Shown: piece by piece, positions 54,519 to 64,000 of the stretch
Layout of the letters: each line of letters opens with the position of its first letter
Position numbering within the stretch: position 1 is the first letter of the stretch
DNA from: Muscardinus avellanarius
Lineage: Eukaryota; Chordata; Mammalia; Rodentia; Gliridae
Assembly (NCBI GenBank): GCA_963383645.1
Contig: OY726565.1
Span: 37,802,124 to 37,866,123 of the forward strand
Length of the DNA: 64,000 nucleotides
Reading direction: 5' to 3'
Notes under the pieces: generated by a model
Databases searched by the model: none
Told to the model about the DNA's origin: nothing
What the model saw: the letters and a program-made list of their open reading frames with translations, nothing else
Translations under genes and position numbers: made by a program

Positions 54519-55347
54519 TGTAGTGGTAACAATTATTTACAATGATGTTCTTACTACAATACTATGATTCTGCTTCCTTGTCCTTTTAGCAAGAGATGTC
54601 ATTATTCCCTTGGGGTTGATGATAATCTCTTGAGATGGAATTACCTACTGCAACCAAGCATAATAGGCTTAACCTGCAGGGATACCATTTATCATCTTTT
54701 CTTTAGAGGTGGCTTTTCTTTTCCTAAATAAGTTCCATTTGTCACATGGTAAGGCCTCCTGTAGAACCTCTGCACTTCTGAAGAATAGGCTTTTAGTTAC
54801 CCTCTCTGACTTTTTAAACTGATGACTCACCCGCACTTAATATGCTCCATCTTTAGACTCTCGGGCTGAGGTCACCCCAAGCGAGGCTGCCCAGTGAAAC
54901 CTCACACTACCAAAACGGGCAGCTGCTGAGGATGGTATGTCTTTGCTAAGTTTAGGAGGCCACAAAGAAACAGGTTGTTTTCTGATTAAAATCAGGACCA
55001 GATCTGATTCTGTGTTGAATACAATAATGCCTCAGAATCTCATGTTCTAGTAGTATTGTCTGTATTTTGAGAAAAAGCTTTGGTGTCTGATTTTCATTAT
55101 TTCAGGCAGAACCCTTTGAGAGCACTCATAGATTCAGAGAACTGGCTTCTTTGCAGTATGAATAATGTACTCATACAAGAACAATGTATTTTACCAAGAA
55201 ATGTAAAAAAAAATCTTAACAAAGAAAATATTTATTTTATGGGACTCTGGACATGGGAAAATATTACATGGAGTAATATGTGAAAGATGGCGATTCCTCC
55301 CTTCATGGCTGTAGACTGTACTTTTCTCAGTGGAAATAATCTCGATT
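54519..55347. other. Unique intronic stretch
   Basis: Nothing recognised. Confidence 0.5.
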
Positions 55348-55473
55348 GCCAGGCGTGGTGGCACACGCTTGTAATTCCAGCATTCGGGAGGCTGAGACAG
55401 GAGGATCGTGGTTCGAGGACAGCCTCAGCTACGTAGTGAGGCCCTTTGCAACTCAGTGAGACCCTGCTTTCCC
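55348..55473 (+). repeat. SINE head, group A, no ID end
   Basis: gccaggcgtggtggcacacg to gtgagaccctgctt; stops at the linker. Confidence 0.9.
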
Positions 55474-55909
55474 TAATATGCAAAAACTAGGGAGAAATGG
55501 GTAATAGGAGGAACTCTAGTTGAAGAAGGGGCCCAATAGAGAGAGAAAGAGAAGAAGGAAGGAGGGGAAGGAGAGAGGGGAATTTCTGTGGTATTTTAGA
55601 CAATGAATTATTGTCAGCAAGGTTTCTGTTTCTCAGAGAATCTGGACGTGTTACATTTAGGTCTCTCTTTTTTTTTTTTTTTTCTAATCTTCTCCTGACT
55701 ATATGCTTACTCTTCTTTTCTTTCCCTACCCTATTTAGGTCCCTATATCTTAACTTAGGTTGTTAATTCATCTCCATGTTTTTCTATACTATTTGACTAC
55801 TTTAACAAGATATGTTTATGTCTACTGTAAACTGCAATAATCATTAAAGATAAACCTTGTCTGGGAAGCACATGCTTTTTAAAAATTACTTTGAAATTTC
55901 AATTGAGTT
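55474..55909. other. Unique stretch, GA-rich part
   Basis: GA-rich 55540-55580 and a T run at 55668-55685; nothing else recognised. Confidence 0.5.
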
Positions 55910-56123
55910 GCCAGGTGTGATGATGGTGCACGCTTGTAATCCCAGCATTTGGGAGGCTGAGACCGGAGGATCACGGTTCGCCGACAGCCTCAGCTACTTA
56001 GGGAGGCCCTTCGCAACTCAGTGAGATGCTGTTTCACAATACAGAATAAAAAATAGGACTAGAGGTGTAGCTTGGGGGGTAGAATGCCTCTGGATTCCAC
56101 CTCTAGTACCGCAAAAAAATAAA

Positions 56124-56125
<2 letters not shown>
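55910..56125 (+). repeat. B1-dID SINE, group A
   Basis: gccaggtgtgatgatggtgc, ggttcgccgacagcctcagc, ID end ggattccacctctagtaccg. Confidence 0.93.
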
Positions 56126-56180
<55 letters not shown>

Positions 56181-56211
56181 AATGTATATATATGTATATA
56201 TATATATATTA
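56126..56211. repeat. (TA)n microsatellite
   Basis: About 86 bp of TA with a few CA/AA/GT interruptions, from the SINE tail. Confidence 0.96.
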
Positions 56212-56218
56212 GACTAGA

Positions 56219-56420
56219 AGCCAGGGGTAGTAGCACACGCTTGTAATCCCAGCCCTTGAGAGGCTGAGACAGGAGGATTGCACAGGTTCGAAGCCAGTCT
56301 CAGCTACTTAGTGAGGCTCTCAGCAACTTAGTGAGACCCTGTTTCCAAATAAAATATAAAATAGGACCAGGGGTGTAATTTGGAGGTAGAATGCCCTTGG
56401 GTTCCATCCCCAATACTGAA
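56219..56420 (+). repeat. B1-dID SINE, group D
   Basis: gccaggggtagtagcacacg, gtgaggctctcagcaactta, ID end ggttccatccccaatactg. Confidence 0.93.
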
Positions 56421-56449
56421 AAATTTTTTTCAATTGATTCATATAAAGG

Positions 56450-57270
56450 GCTTTTTTTTTCTTTTTTGCAGTCCTGGGGATGGAATCCAGGAGCACTGTA
56501 CGTCCAAGTTACACCCCTAGTCCTATTTTTTAGTCTTTTCTATTTTTGAAACAGGTTCTCACTAAGTAACTGAGGCTGTCCACGAACCACAATCCTCTGG
56601 TCTCCGCCTCCCGAATGCTGGGATTTTAAGCGTGTGCTTTGACGCCCGGCGGTATATAAAGGGCTTGTAAAGGGTGGACTACTACTTGAATTTTTAAAAA
56701 TATTATCTAGACATTGGGCTAGGGCAGAACTTTAAGCATGAGCCAAATAGTGGACTAAGCCCAGTGCCATTGTGATAAAGTGAAATCTTTAAGTCAGGCA
56801 CATTTTCTGTTTTTGTTTTTGTTTGTTGCAGTACTGAGGATTGAACCTAGGGGCATTCTACCTCTGAGCTAAATCCCCAGCTCTATTTTTTATTTTTTAT
56901 CTTGAAACAGGGTCTCACTAAATTGCAGAGGGCCTCACTAAGTACCTGAGGCTGGCTGCAAACCTGCGATCCTCCTATTTTAGCCTTCCAAGTACTGGGA
57001 TTACAACTATGCACCACCAGGCCCGGCCCGTTTTCTGGTTTATATTTCATAATAAAGCTATTTTTAATAGCTATGAAGTGGGAGGGTACTGGGGATTGAA
57101 TCCATGGGCATTCTACCTCTATATATACCTTCATCTCTCTTTTATTTTTGTTTTGAAACAGTCTCAGGAGGTTGCTGAGAGTATCACTACTTGCTGTCTT
57201 CAAACCTTTGATCCTTCTATCCCAGCCTCCTAAGTACTGGGATTACAGGTGTAACCAATCCCAGCATGGC
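56450..57270 (-). repeat. Three B1-dID SINEs in the same orientation (A, A, C)
   Basis: 56460-56651 (ends gacgcccggc), 56828-57028 (ends ccaccaggcccggc) and 57083-57270 (ends ccagcatggcc). Short unique spacers separate them. Confidence 0.88.
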
Positions 57271-57332
57271 CAGCTCCTATGACATGTTTTTTATGCCCGG
57301 CTATTATAACATGTTTATAAGAATAAAACACA

Positions 57333-57410
57333 GGGCTGGGGATGTAGTTCAGTGGTGATGTGTACATTTAGCATGTGAAAGGCCCTGGGTTTGAGCCCTA
57401 GCACCACCAA
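57333..57410 (+). repeat. Free ID element
   Basis: gggctggggatgtagttcag, ccctgggtttgagccctagc accacc, with the full tRNA-like length and an A-rich tail. Confidence 0.88.
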
Positions 57411-57596
57411 AATACTAATAGGAATGATAAATAAATGCAGTCCAGCATGTGCAGACCATGATAGATTTAAACTATGATGCTTGCATTAGTGAGATGTGAC
57501 TGCTACATTATATACAAATAATGTTCTGTTCTATGTTATATACAAATGTCTGGGCCAGTCATGGGCTTTTGTTTTTTCTTTTCTTTTCTTTTTTTT

Positions 57597-57760
57597 TTGT
57601 GGTGGTGGTGGTGGCACTAGAGTTTGAATCCAGGGACAGTCTACCTCTGAGCTACAACCTCTGCTTCTGTGTGTATGTGTGTGGTGGTGGTCTTGGAGAT
57701 GGAATGCAGGAGCATTCTACCTCTGATCTCACCAAGTTACCTTGCGCTGGCCTTAAACTT
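57597..57760 (-). repeat. Two degenerate SINE ID ends, group C
   Basis: gtttgaatccagggacagtc and gatggaatgcaggagcattc are successive ID ends, the second joined to a body scrap (ccttgcgctggccttaaact). Confidence 0.7.
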
Positions 57761-57945
57761 GGGAGGCTGGGACAGGAGGATCACAGGTTCTTGGCCAGCC
57801 TCGGCTACTTAGTGAGGCTCTCTGCAACTTAGTGAGATCCTGCTTCAAAATAAAGAATAAAATAAAAGAATAAAATAAAAAAAATAAAAAAATAAAGAAT
57901 AAAAGGTAGAATGCCTCTGGGTTCAATCCCCAGTACTGCAAAAAG
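57761..57945 (+). repeat. B1-dID SINE lacking its head
   Basis: Begins gggaggctgggacaggagga, ID end gggttcaatccccagtactg; the linker is an expanded AATAAA tract. Confidence 0.85.
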
Positions 57946-58026
57946 AGAGAGGGGGGGGGAGGCATTGACAAAAATTGTAGAAATTATTTAACCTAACATT
58001 AGTGCATAATCAAAAGGAAGGACAAA

Positions 58027-58743
58027 CCATATAAAGCTACAATAATTGAAACAGTGTAGTACTGCTCTAAAGGCAGATAAATAAAAGCCTAGAGCTAAAT
58101 TCTTCCATATATTGTCAAGTTATTTTTGACAAGGTTTCCATGAACATTTGGTGGAGGAAATAATAATCTTTTAATTAAATATTGTTGAAAAATAATAATT
58201 ACATGAAAAAGAATAAAATTGGACCCTTACCTAATCCCATATACAAATATTAACTCAAAATAGATAAAAGACCTAAATATAAATCTTAAGACTAGCTTTG
58301 TTCTTTTTCAAGATCGTTTTGGGTATCTAGAGTCCATATTCCATATTAGGATAGATTTTTTTCTGAAAAATAAATAAATAAATATATGATAGTTTCACCT
58401 AAAAGAAAAAAGAAAAAAAATATTCTCTGGTAAGAAAGAAAGCAAAAAGAAATATTGAAATGTTATCTTTAAGTTATCAAAAGCTTGGTATCAGACAAAT
58501 GAAACTGTTATGTAAGATTATCATTTTTAATTTTGGATAAATTACTATAATACTAGATGTCAACCACTAAGCCAAGCATGGGAGGGAGGGATGGGGAGGG
58601 AATGGGGTGGGGATCGGGTGGGGGCTGACTGGGCGATGTGTGCATGTATGTCTACAGAAATTTTTTTGTATTCCACTATGATGTATGAATACAGTGCACC
58701 AATAAAAAATTTTAAAAAATAAAATAAAATAAAATAAATAAAT
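58027..58743 (+). mobile_element. Second L1 derivative with the same inverted tail, re-inverted by twin priming
   Basis: A 10-bp target duplication gaaggacaaa (58017-58026, 58744-58753) bounds it. 58027-58295 is ORF2 text in + orientation, 58296-58380 ORF2 text in - orientation (gctttgttctttttcaagat), then 3'UTR and A-tail in +. The junction of - ORF2 text to 3'UTR is the same as in the 50.7-53.4 kb element. The extra flip at 58295/58296 with about 24 bases lost is the signature of twin priming from an already inverted RNA. Confidence 0.88.
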
Positions 58744-58777
58744 GAAGGACAAAACTCTGGTTAAAGAAGGGTTATAA

Positions 58778-58845
58778 GGCTAGATATGTAGCTCAGTGAT
58801 AAAGCATTTACCTAGCGTCTGTGAAGTCCTGGATTTAATCACCGG

Positions 58846-58879
<34 letters not shown>
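58778..58879 (+). repeat. Free ID element with (CA)n tail
   Basis: ggctagatatgtagctcagt, gtcctggatttaatcaccgg, then about 16 CA units in place of the A-tail. Confidence 0.85.
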
Positions 58880-58880
<1 letters not shown>

Positions 58881-59313
58881 TTTAATAAAATTTTAAATTA
58901 ACTAAAAAAGTATTGTCATTTGGGTCTTTTCAATGAACATACAGTTCTCTATGAAGCCCATCTGGTGCACCAACAATGTATATGTTTGTATTGGCAGGAA
59001 AGGACTCTCTTGACCTTTCCAAACAGCAGCCATCAATTTCTAAGAATACTTATTCCAATGTTAAACATTTCCTGAGGGTCTAAAAGGAAGCATGAAACAA
59101 TGTGCAGAAATTTTAGCAGACTGCTTTCCCCTGACTTTTACAAATAAACTCATGAAAGCTCATTTGCAAGTCCGTGGTTTTGGGGGATTAGCTAATGTGA
59201 AAAAAAATCATATAGTATGCTTCCTAAGCAGATATAGTCCCAGGAGCTCAAAATCAATACTCGCACCAATGAAGGGAAGTGATCCTTGAACAATGGTATT
59301 GACTGCTTTTGTT
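58880..59313. other. Unique intronic stretch
   Basis: Nothing recognised. Confidence 0.5.
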
Positions 59314-59521
59314 TTGTTTTTTGTGGTTTTGGGAATTGAATCCAGAGGCATTCTAACCTCCAAGCTATGTCCCCAGACAAATTTTATTTCTTATTTGGAA
59401 ACAAGGTCTCACTAGGTTGCTGAGAGCCTCACTAAATTGCTGAGGCTGTCCTTGAACCTGCAATCCTCCTGTCTCAGCTTCTCAAGTACTAGGATTACAA
59501 GTGTGTGCTACTATGCCCGGT
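59314..59521 (-). repeat. B1-dID SINE, group D
   Basis: gggaattgaatccagaggca, gttgctgagagcctcactaa, ends ctactatgcccggt. Confidence 0.92.
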
Positions 59522-60329
59522 CTATCCTGAGATGGCATACTATAGCCTTTGCTCTCCTTGAAAGAAAAAACAAACCTGTATATATGTTTCGTGTGTATAT
59601 ATGACTATTGTCTGTGTATATTAATACAATCAATACACTGCTCTTGTCTCTGGGAGCACAAACACATATATTCAATTAGTAAACTTCTTAATCTAAAAAC
59701 AATGTGTAAGGTGAACTGTGTTTTGAAATATTCAAAATGTGTATTTTTTCTGCAATGATATGCACATTCTTGGCTTTCAATTTCAAAACTTGAGTTTCAA
59801 AACTAAAAAAAAACATTTGAGTGGAGATAAAATTAGCTTTGGATACTCAGTGTGAGCTCTGAGTATTTGGTATCTTTCCAATAGCTGATATAACTTGTTT
59901 AAAGATGGTTGCAATGTAATAGATCATCGTGAAGTCCCAGGAATGTTGACTATAAAATACCTGGGCAAGGACTTCTTTTGAAAAAAATTTCCTGCGTCTT
60001 GACTGGGAGACTCTTTTGCAGCACAGGATACTCTGAACGTGGCACTTCATGTTCTTTCTCTCCAGAGCCACAATCGCTCGTGGGGAGGGATACAGGATTC
60101 CTCTCTCCAGTGTCACCTCCTCATCACAAGTGTCTTCACTGGCATCTACACAGCAGAGAGGGGAAGGGCAGCGCAGTCAGGCTTATTCACTGTCTATCTC
60201 CCACCACGTGACAGTTGAGACTCAGCTGACAAAGGGATCGTTGAGAGGGAGGTTGGGAATGCTGGCTGGGCAGTGGGGGATTGTGAGGGAGAATAAGCCA
60301 CTGAGGCCCTGACCTGTAGTAAGGACAGG
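59522..60329. other. Unique intronic stretch
   Basis: Nothing recognised; short overlapping frames near 60.0-60.3 kb on both strands carry no domain. Confidence 0.5.
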
Positions 60330-60639
60330 AGCACAATCTCCACTGCTTTATGTCTTCCCTTCACACGTCCCCACCTCCTTTCACCCAGTTTATTGCAACA
60401 ACCTAACTGTGTACTCGTCCTGCAACCTTACTACCCTTCCACTAACTGCACATCCCAGTGAGATCACTTTTTAAAATACACAAGTGGTTACTGGGCATGG
60501 TGGCACACACCTCTAATCCCAGTAGTTGGGAGGCTGAGACAGGAGAATTGCAGGTTTGAAGTCAATCTCAGCAATTTTGGGAGATCTTCTGAAACTTAGG
60601 GAGACCCTAAGAAAAAAAGAAAAAAAGAAAAAAATGTGA

Positions 60640-60688
<49 letters not shown>

Positions 60689-60748
60689 TAGGGGTGTAGC
60701 TCTGTGGTAGAATGCCCTTGGGTTTAATCCCCAGTGCCACACACACAC

Positions 60749-60782
<34 letters not shown>

Positions 60783-60960
60783 GATCATGTTTCTTTGCTT
60801 AAAATACTCAGCAGCTCCCTATAGCTGGAGAGGCGTTCCCAGCCTGGCCTCCCCTCTCCACCGTAGCCTCACTGGTCACTGCATCCCCTCATCTGTGGTC
60901 CCATCACCCTGACCTGTCTGCAGTCTCCAGAATATCTTCTGTCTTAAATAGTGTTGGGAG
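60330..60960 (-). repeat. L2 fragment interrupted by a SINE
   Basis: 60350-60480 and 60781-60960: ctgatcatgtttctttgctt aaaatactcagcagctccct resembles L2 in reverse (ctgatcatgtcactcccctgc ... ccaatggctccc-like). The SINE 60490-60780 separates the two parts. Confidence 0.5.
60490..60780 (+). repeat. B1-dID SINE, group C, with (GT)n in the linker
   Basis: actgggcatggtggcacaca, linker replaced by GTGA/GT units (60636-60687), ID end gggtttaatccccagtgcca, CA then A-tail. Confidence 0.92.
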
Positions 60961-61433
60961 CCTTTTCTTACTGGAGATGATTCTCTTTCATTGTGTATTA
61001 TGCAAATAATTTGAGGGGGAAAAAAGGCACTACATACAGTTGCAGGTCTTCAGTGCTGGCTGATGAGATCAGTGCATTGATTCTCTTCATTGATTTCTGT
61101 CCTACTTTATTTTTAATGTTTCTTCCACGAAGAGTGAAGGTCATTACGCAGGGAAAGCAATTCTCCAAACACCTGCAGTTGGGCTAGGGCTTAAAAGCTT
61201 ATTCCATTATTTGTTGTAACTTGCTTACATGTTTCAAGAACTCCTGGGAGAGGATGTGCTCTCTATCCAGTTGTTAAGAGATTTTGGTAAAGTGCCATTC
61301 CTGTATCTTTTCCAAATTGGAATCTTATTGTAATCTCATCCTCAGAAATCGTTTTGTAATTATAAAACAAAACCAGTATTACAGATGGAGGCACATTTTG
61401 ATTTAGTAGTAAAGCCAAGTCTAAAAATCAGGC
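60961..61433. other. Unique intronic stretch
   Basis: Nothing recognised. Confidence 0.5.
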
Positions 61434-61655
61434 AAGCCGGGTGTGGTGGCGCACGCTTGTAATCCCCACGCTTGGGAGGCAGAGACAGGAGGATCGTGCA
61501 GGTTCGAAGCCAGCCGCCCGCGCTGGCTTAGGAGACCCTGTTTCCAAATAAAAATGTAAAAATAGGTCTGGGAGTGTAGTCCGGAGATAGAAGGGCTTCC
61601 AGGAACCCCAGTACCACCAAAAATAAAAAATAAAATAAATAAAAAAAATAAAAAT
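61434..61655 (+). repeat. B1-dID SINE, group B
   Basis: aagccgggtgtggtggcgca, cgcgctggcttaggagaccc, cttccaggaaccccagtacc; aaaatcaggcaa is duplicated on both sides. Confidence 0.96.
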
Positions 61656-61729
61656 CAGGCAAAACATGAAAATGTAATGCTAGGAAAGCTTATACAGCTT
61701 TAAGTTTTTATGTTAAAAATAGTACTTTA

Positions 61730-61942
61730 TGCTGGGCGTGGTGGCGCACGCTTGTAATCCCCGTGCTTGGGAGGCAGAGACAGGAGTATCGCACAGGTTC
61801 GAAGCCAGCCACGTGCGCTGGCTTAGGAGACCCTGTTTCGAAAAGAAAAAAAAAAGTAAAAATAGGTCTGGGAGTGAAGCCCGGAGGTAGAAGGGCTTCC
61901 AGGAATCCCAGTACCACAAAAAAAAAAAAAAAAAAAAAAATA
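61730..61942 (+). repeat. B1-dID SINE, group B
   Basis: gctgggcgtggtggcgcacg, tgcgctggcttaggagaccc, cttccaggaatcccagtacc; atagtact / atagtaca flank it. Confidence 0.95.
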
Positions 61943-61950
61943 GTACATAT

Positions 61951-62172
61951 GAGCCGGGCATGGTGGCACACGCTTGTAATCTCAGCATTCCAGAGGCTGA
62001 GACTGGATGATCGTGGTTCACGGACAGCCTCAGCTACTTAGTGCAGCCCTCCACAACTTAGCGAGACTTTGTTTCAAAATAAAGAATAAAAATCAGGGCA
62101 GGGGGTGTAACTCAGAGGTCCAATGTCCCTGGGTTCCATCCCCAGACCCGCCAAAAAAAAAAAAAAAAATAG
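61951..62172 (+). repeat. B1-dID SINE, group A
   Basis: gagccgggcatggtggcaca, ggttcacggacagcctcagc, ID end ccatccccagacccgcc; the flank atagtac occurs a third time here, so this SINE probably landed at the tail of the previous one. Confidence 0.95.
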
Positions 62173-62195
62173 TACTTATGGTTAAAAAGTTAAAC

Positions 62196-62378
62196 CAAAG
62201 TACTGTGATCCCAGTACTCGGTAGGCTTAAACAGGAGGATCACAGGTTTGCAGTCAGCCTTAGCAACTTAGCAGGGCCCTCATCAACCTGGTAAGAACCT
62301 GTTTCAAAATAAAAATAAAATAGGGCTGGGGTTGTAGCTAAGAGGCAGAGCACCTCTAGGTTCAATCTCCAGTACCAG
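62196..62378 (+). repeat. B1-dID SINE, group C
   Basis: Head lost; gatcccagtactcggtaggc, ID end ggttcaatctccagtaccag. Confidence 0.88.
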
Positions 62379-62768
62379 GTAAATAAATAATTAGAAAAGG
62401 GTATAAGGTATGCAAAGTGCATATATCTTCTTGTCTTCTACACATATTCCCTGTTCTGGAGTTGGCCTTTTTAAACTCATATTAAGTATGCCTTGGAAAT
62501 CATTCCGCCAGTGCACAGGGAAATCAAACATTCCTTTTAACAGGAGAGGGATGATAGTTGGAGCACAGTGCTGTCTTCCACTGGTGGACAACTGAGCTCT
62601 CCTCAGATGTTTGTCATCATACTCGGTGCTGGATGAATACATTATACATATATTTTATTATATATGTAAGATAATTTCTCTTGGATAAATCTCAAAATAA
62701 AATTTGATGAGTCAAGGGTATGTAAATTTATAATACATTTTGCTAAGTTGCCCTTAATAGATGTTTTC

Positions 62769-62776
<8 letters not shown>
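62379..62776. other. Unique intronic stretch
   Basis: Nothing recognised. Confidence 0.5.

Positions 62777-62808
<32 letters not shown>
62777..62808. repeat. (CT)n
   Basis: About 16 CT units at the tail end of the next SINE. Confidence 0.95.
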
Positions 62809-62811
<3 letters not shown>

Positions 62812-63149
62812 TCTGTACTGGGGGTGGAAACCAGGGTCTTTTCTACCTCCCGGCTATACTCCCAGACTTTTTTATTCTTTATTTGGAAACAAGGTCTCAC
62901 TAAGTTACTAAGAGCCTCACTAAGTAGCTAAAGCTGGCCTTGAGCCTGTGTGATCCTCCTGTCTCAGCCTCCCAAGGGCTGGGATTACAGGTGTGCACCA
63001 CCACGCCCGGCTCTTACTTGTTATTTTAAAACAGGCTCTCACTGAATTGCAAAGGACCTTACTAAGTAGCTGAGTCTATTCATGAACCTCGATCCCCCTG
63101 TCTCAGCCTTCAAAATGCTGGGATTACAAGCATGCATACCAAGCCCGGT
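62809..63149 (-). repeat. Group D SINE abutting a group A SINE body
   Basis: 62813-63011 is a D copy ending caccacgcccggc; 63012-63149 is an A body that starts in its linker, so D probably entered the A linker and the A ID end was lost. Confidence 0.88.
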
Positions 63150-63689
63150 GAATCATTGCTTTAGATCAAAGAAGTGAAGTGAACATTCTCAGAGGAGTTT
63201 GTGAACATAAGAGACTTTGCTTGAAGTTGAGTGTGAGTTCCAGAGAGCACACTGGGTAAATTCTGTGGGGCTGGGTGAGATGTAGGGTTAGAATAGATGG
63301 TGACAGAGTCAAATATAGATTTGAGTTTGGAGGGTGAGCTGAGTTTTCTCTAAGGTTTACTCATAGTACCCAAAGTACCAAGTGCCTCCATTTTATCAGT
63401 TGCAATAGCATAAGTACACAATTATTTCCTTCATTTGTAGCTTTGATGAGTCCTTAAGAGGTGTAGCTAGGGAAAGCAATGCTAGACGCCTCAGGAAGAG
63501 ATGCTTTAAATGGTTTTCCTGTGGTTAAGTCATCTTAGGACCTTCAGAATTTATCCCAATGAATGTGACACCATGCATGAGACAGCCACCAGGACTTCAG
63601 CAAGAACCGTGTGCCCATGGTGTCACAGCTCGATGGTGTCTTGCCAGATGAGCTCTTAGGTTTAAACACATGTGAAGAACAGTGGCAGA
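63150..63689. other. Unique intronic stretch
   Basis: Nothing recognised. Confidence 0.5.
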
Positions 63690-63889
63690 GCCGGGCGTGG
63701 TGGCACACGCTTGTAATCCCTGCGCTTGGGAAGCTGAGACGGGAGGATCGCGCAGGTTCAAACCCAGCCTTGCTGGCGTAAGAGACCCTGTTTCCAAATA
63801 AAAACATAAAAAATAGGTCTGGGAGTGTACCCCGGAGGTAGAAGGGTTTCCAGGAACCCCAGTACCACCAAAAAAAAAAAAAAAAAAAA
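63690..63889 (+). repeat. B1-dID SINE, group B
   Basis: agccgggcgtggtggcacac, tgctggcgtaagagaccctg, tttccaggaaccccagtacc; gaacagtggcag / gaacagcagcag flank it. Confidence 0.95.
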
Positions 63890-64000
63890 GAACAGCAGCA
63901 GAAAGAGGACATTCATACTGCATTCATGTCAGCTTTGAAGGTCATGGAGGAATTTGGAAGAAATGTAGAGGGTAGTCCTATGATATTCGTAAATAAGACT

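Larger units (their letters stand above)
39861..64000 (+). other. FILIP1: Inferred FILIP1 intron 2 (5' part)
   Basis: No frame continues the CortBP2 domain after the donor in any + frame, so the next exon lies beyond the window. This stretch is repeats plus unique intronic sequence. Confidence 0.65.

Overview
This is nuclear DNA of a rodent outside the mouse/rat group. The evidence is about 100 copies of a composite SINE (a 7SL-derived B1 head, an A-rich linker and a tRNA-derived ID end, the B1-dID architecture known from squirrels, dormice and beavers), a few free ID elements, L1 and LTR retrotransposons, and no B2 or B4. The species cannot be fixed from sequence alone; a squirrel-related, dormouse or beaver lineage is most likely.

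Only one protein-coding exon is supported: the first coding exon of FILIP1 (filamin-A-interacting protein 1) on the + strand at 39579-39860, with acceptor, start codon, 92 codons and donor. Everything before it is then presumably FILIP1 intron 1 (or upstream sequence) and everything after it intron 2. Nearly all other open frames are shadows of SINEs and microsatellites.

Layout. 1-3.7 kb: SINEs and an ancient MaLR-type LTR split by two SINEs. 3.75-7.63 kb: a young, GC-rich, non-autonomous LTR retrotransposon (two 324-bp LTRs, 5-bp target duplication, tRNA-Phe-like primer site, no gag/pol), lying inside a SINE. 7.6-25 kb: dense SINEs with short unique stretches. 25-35 kb: several L1 3' fragments, each cut by SINEs. 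35-45 kb: lower repeat density around the FILIP1 exon, with MIR relics. 45-49.5 kb and 60-61 kb: L2 relics. 49.6-53.8 kb: a candidate long LTR containing a 2.8-kb L1 that has a complete 5'UTR and intact ORF1 but only an inverted scrap of ORF2. 58.0-58.75 kb: a second, independent insertion carrying the same inverted ORF2/3'UTR tail.

SINE groups used below. C: 'agtacttgggaggctgagac' head, GGTTCAAGGCC in the B1 part and GGTTCAATCCC in the ID part (the most decayed). A: 'gcatttgggaggctgagacc', degraded B1 B-box (GGTTCGCGGACAGCC), intact ID box (GGTTCCATCCC). D: GGTTCGAAGCC, 'gtgaggctctcagcaactta', ID box kept. B: GGTTCGAAGCC, 'ctggcttaagagaccctg', ID box destroyed (CTTCCAGGAACCCC). B' copies carry the B body with the ID box still present. 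Boundaries of SINEs are good to roughly 5-10 bp.

The most interesting items are the ORF1-only, inverted-tail L1 lineage that has evidently been copied more than once, and the LTR element whose leader carries a 38-bp hairpin array and a 44-bp tandem array.
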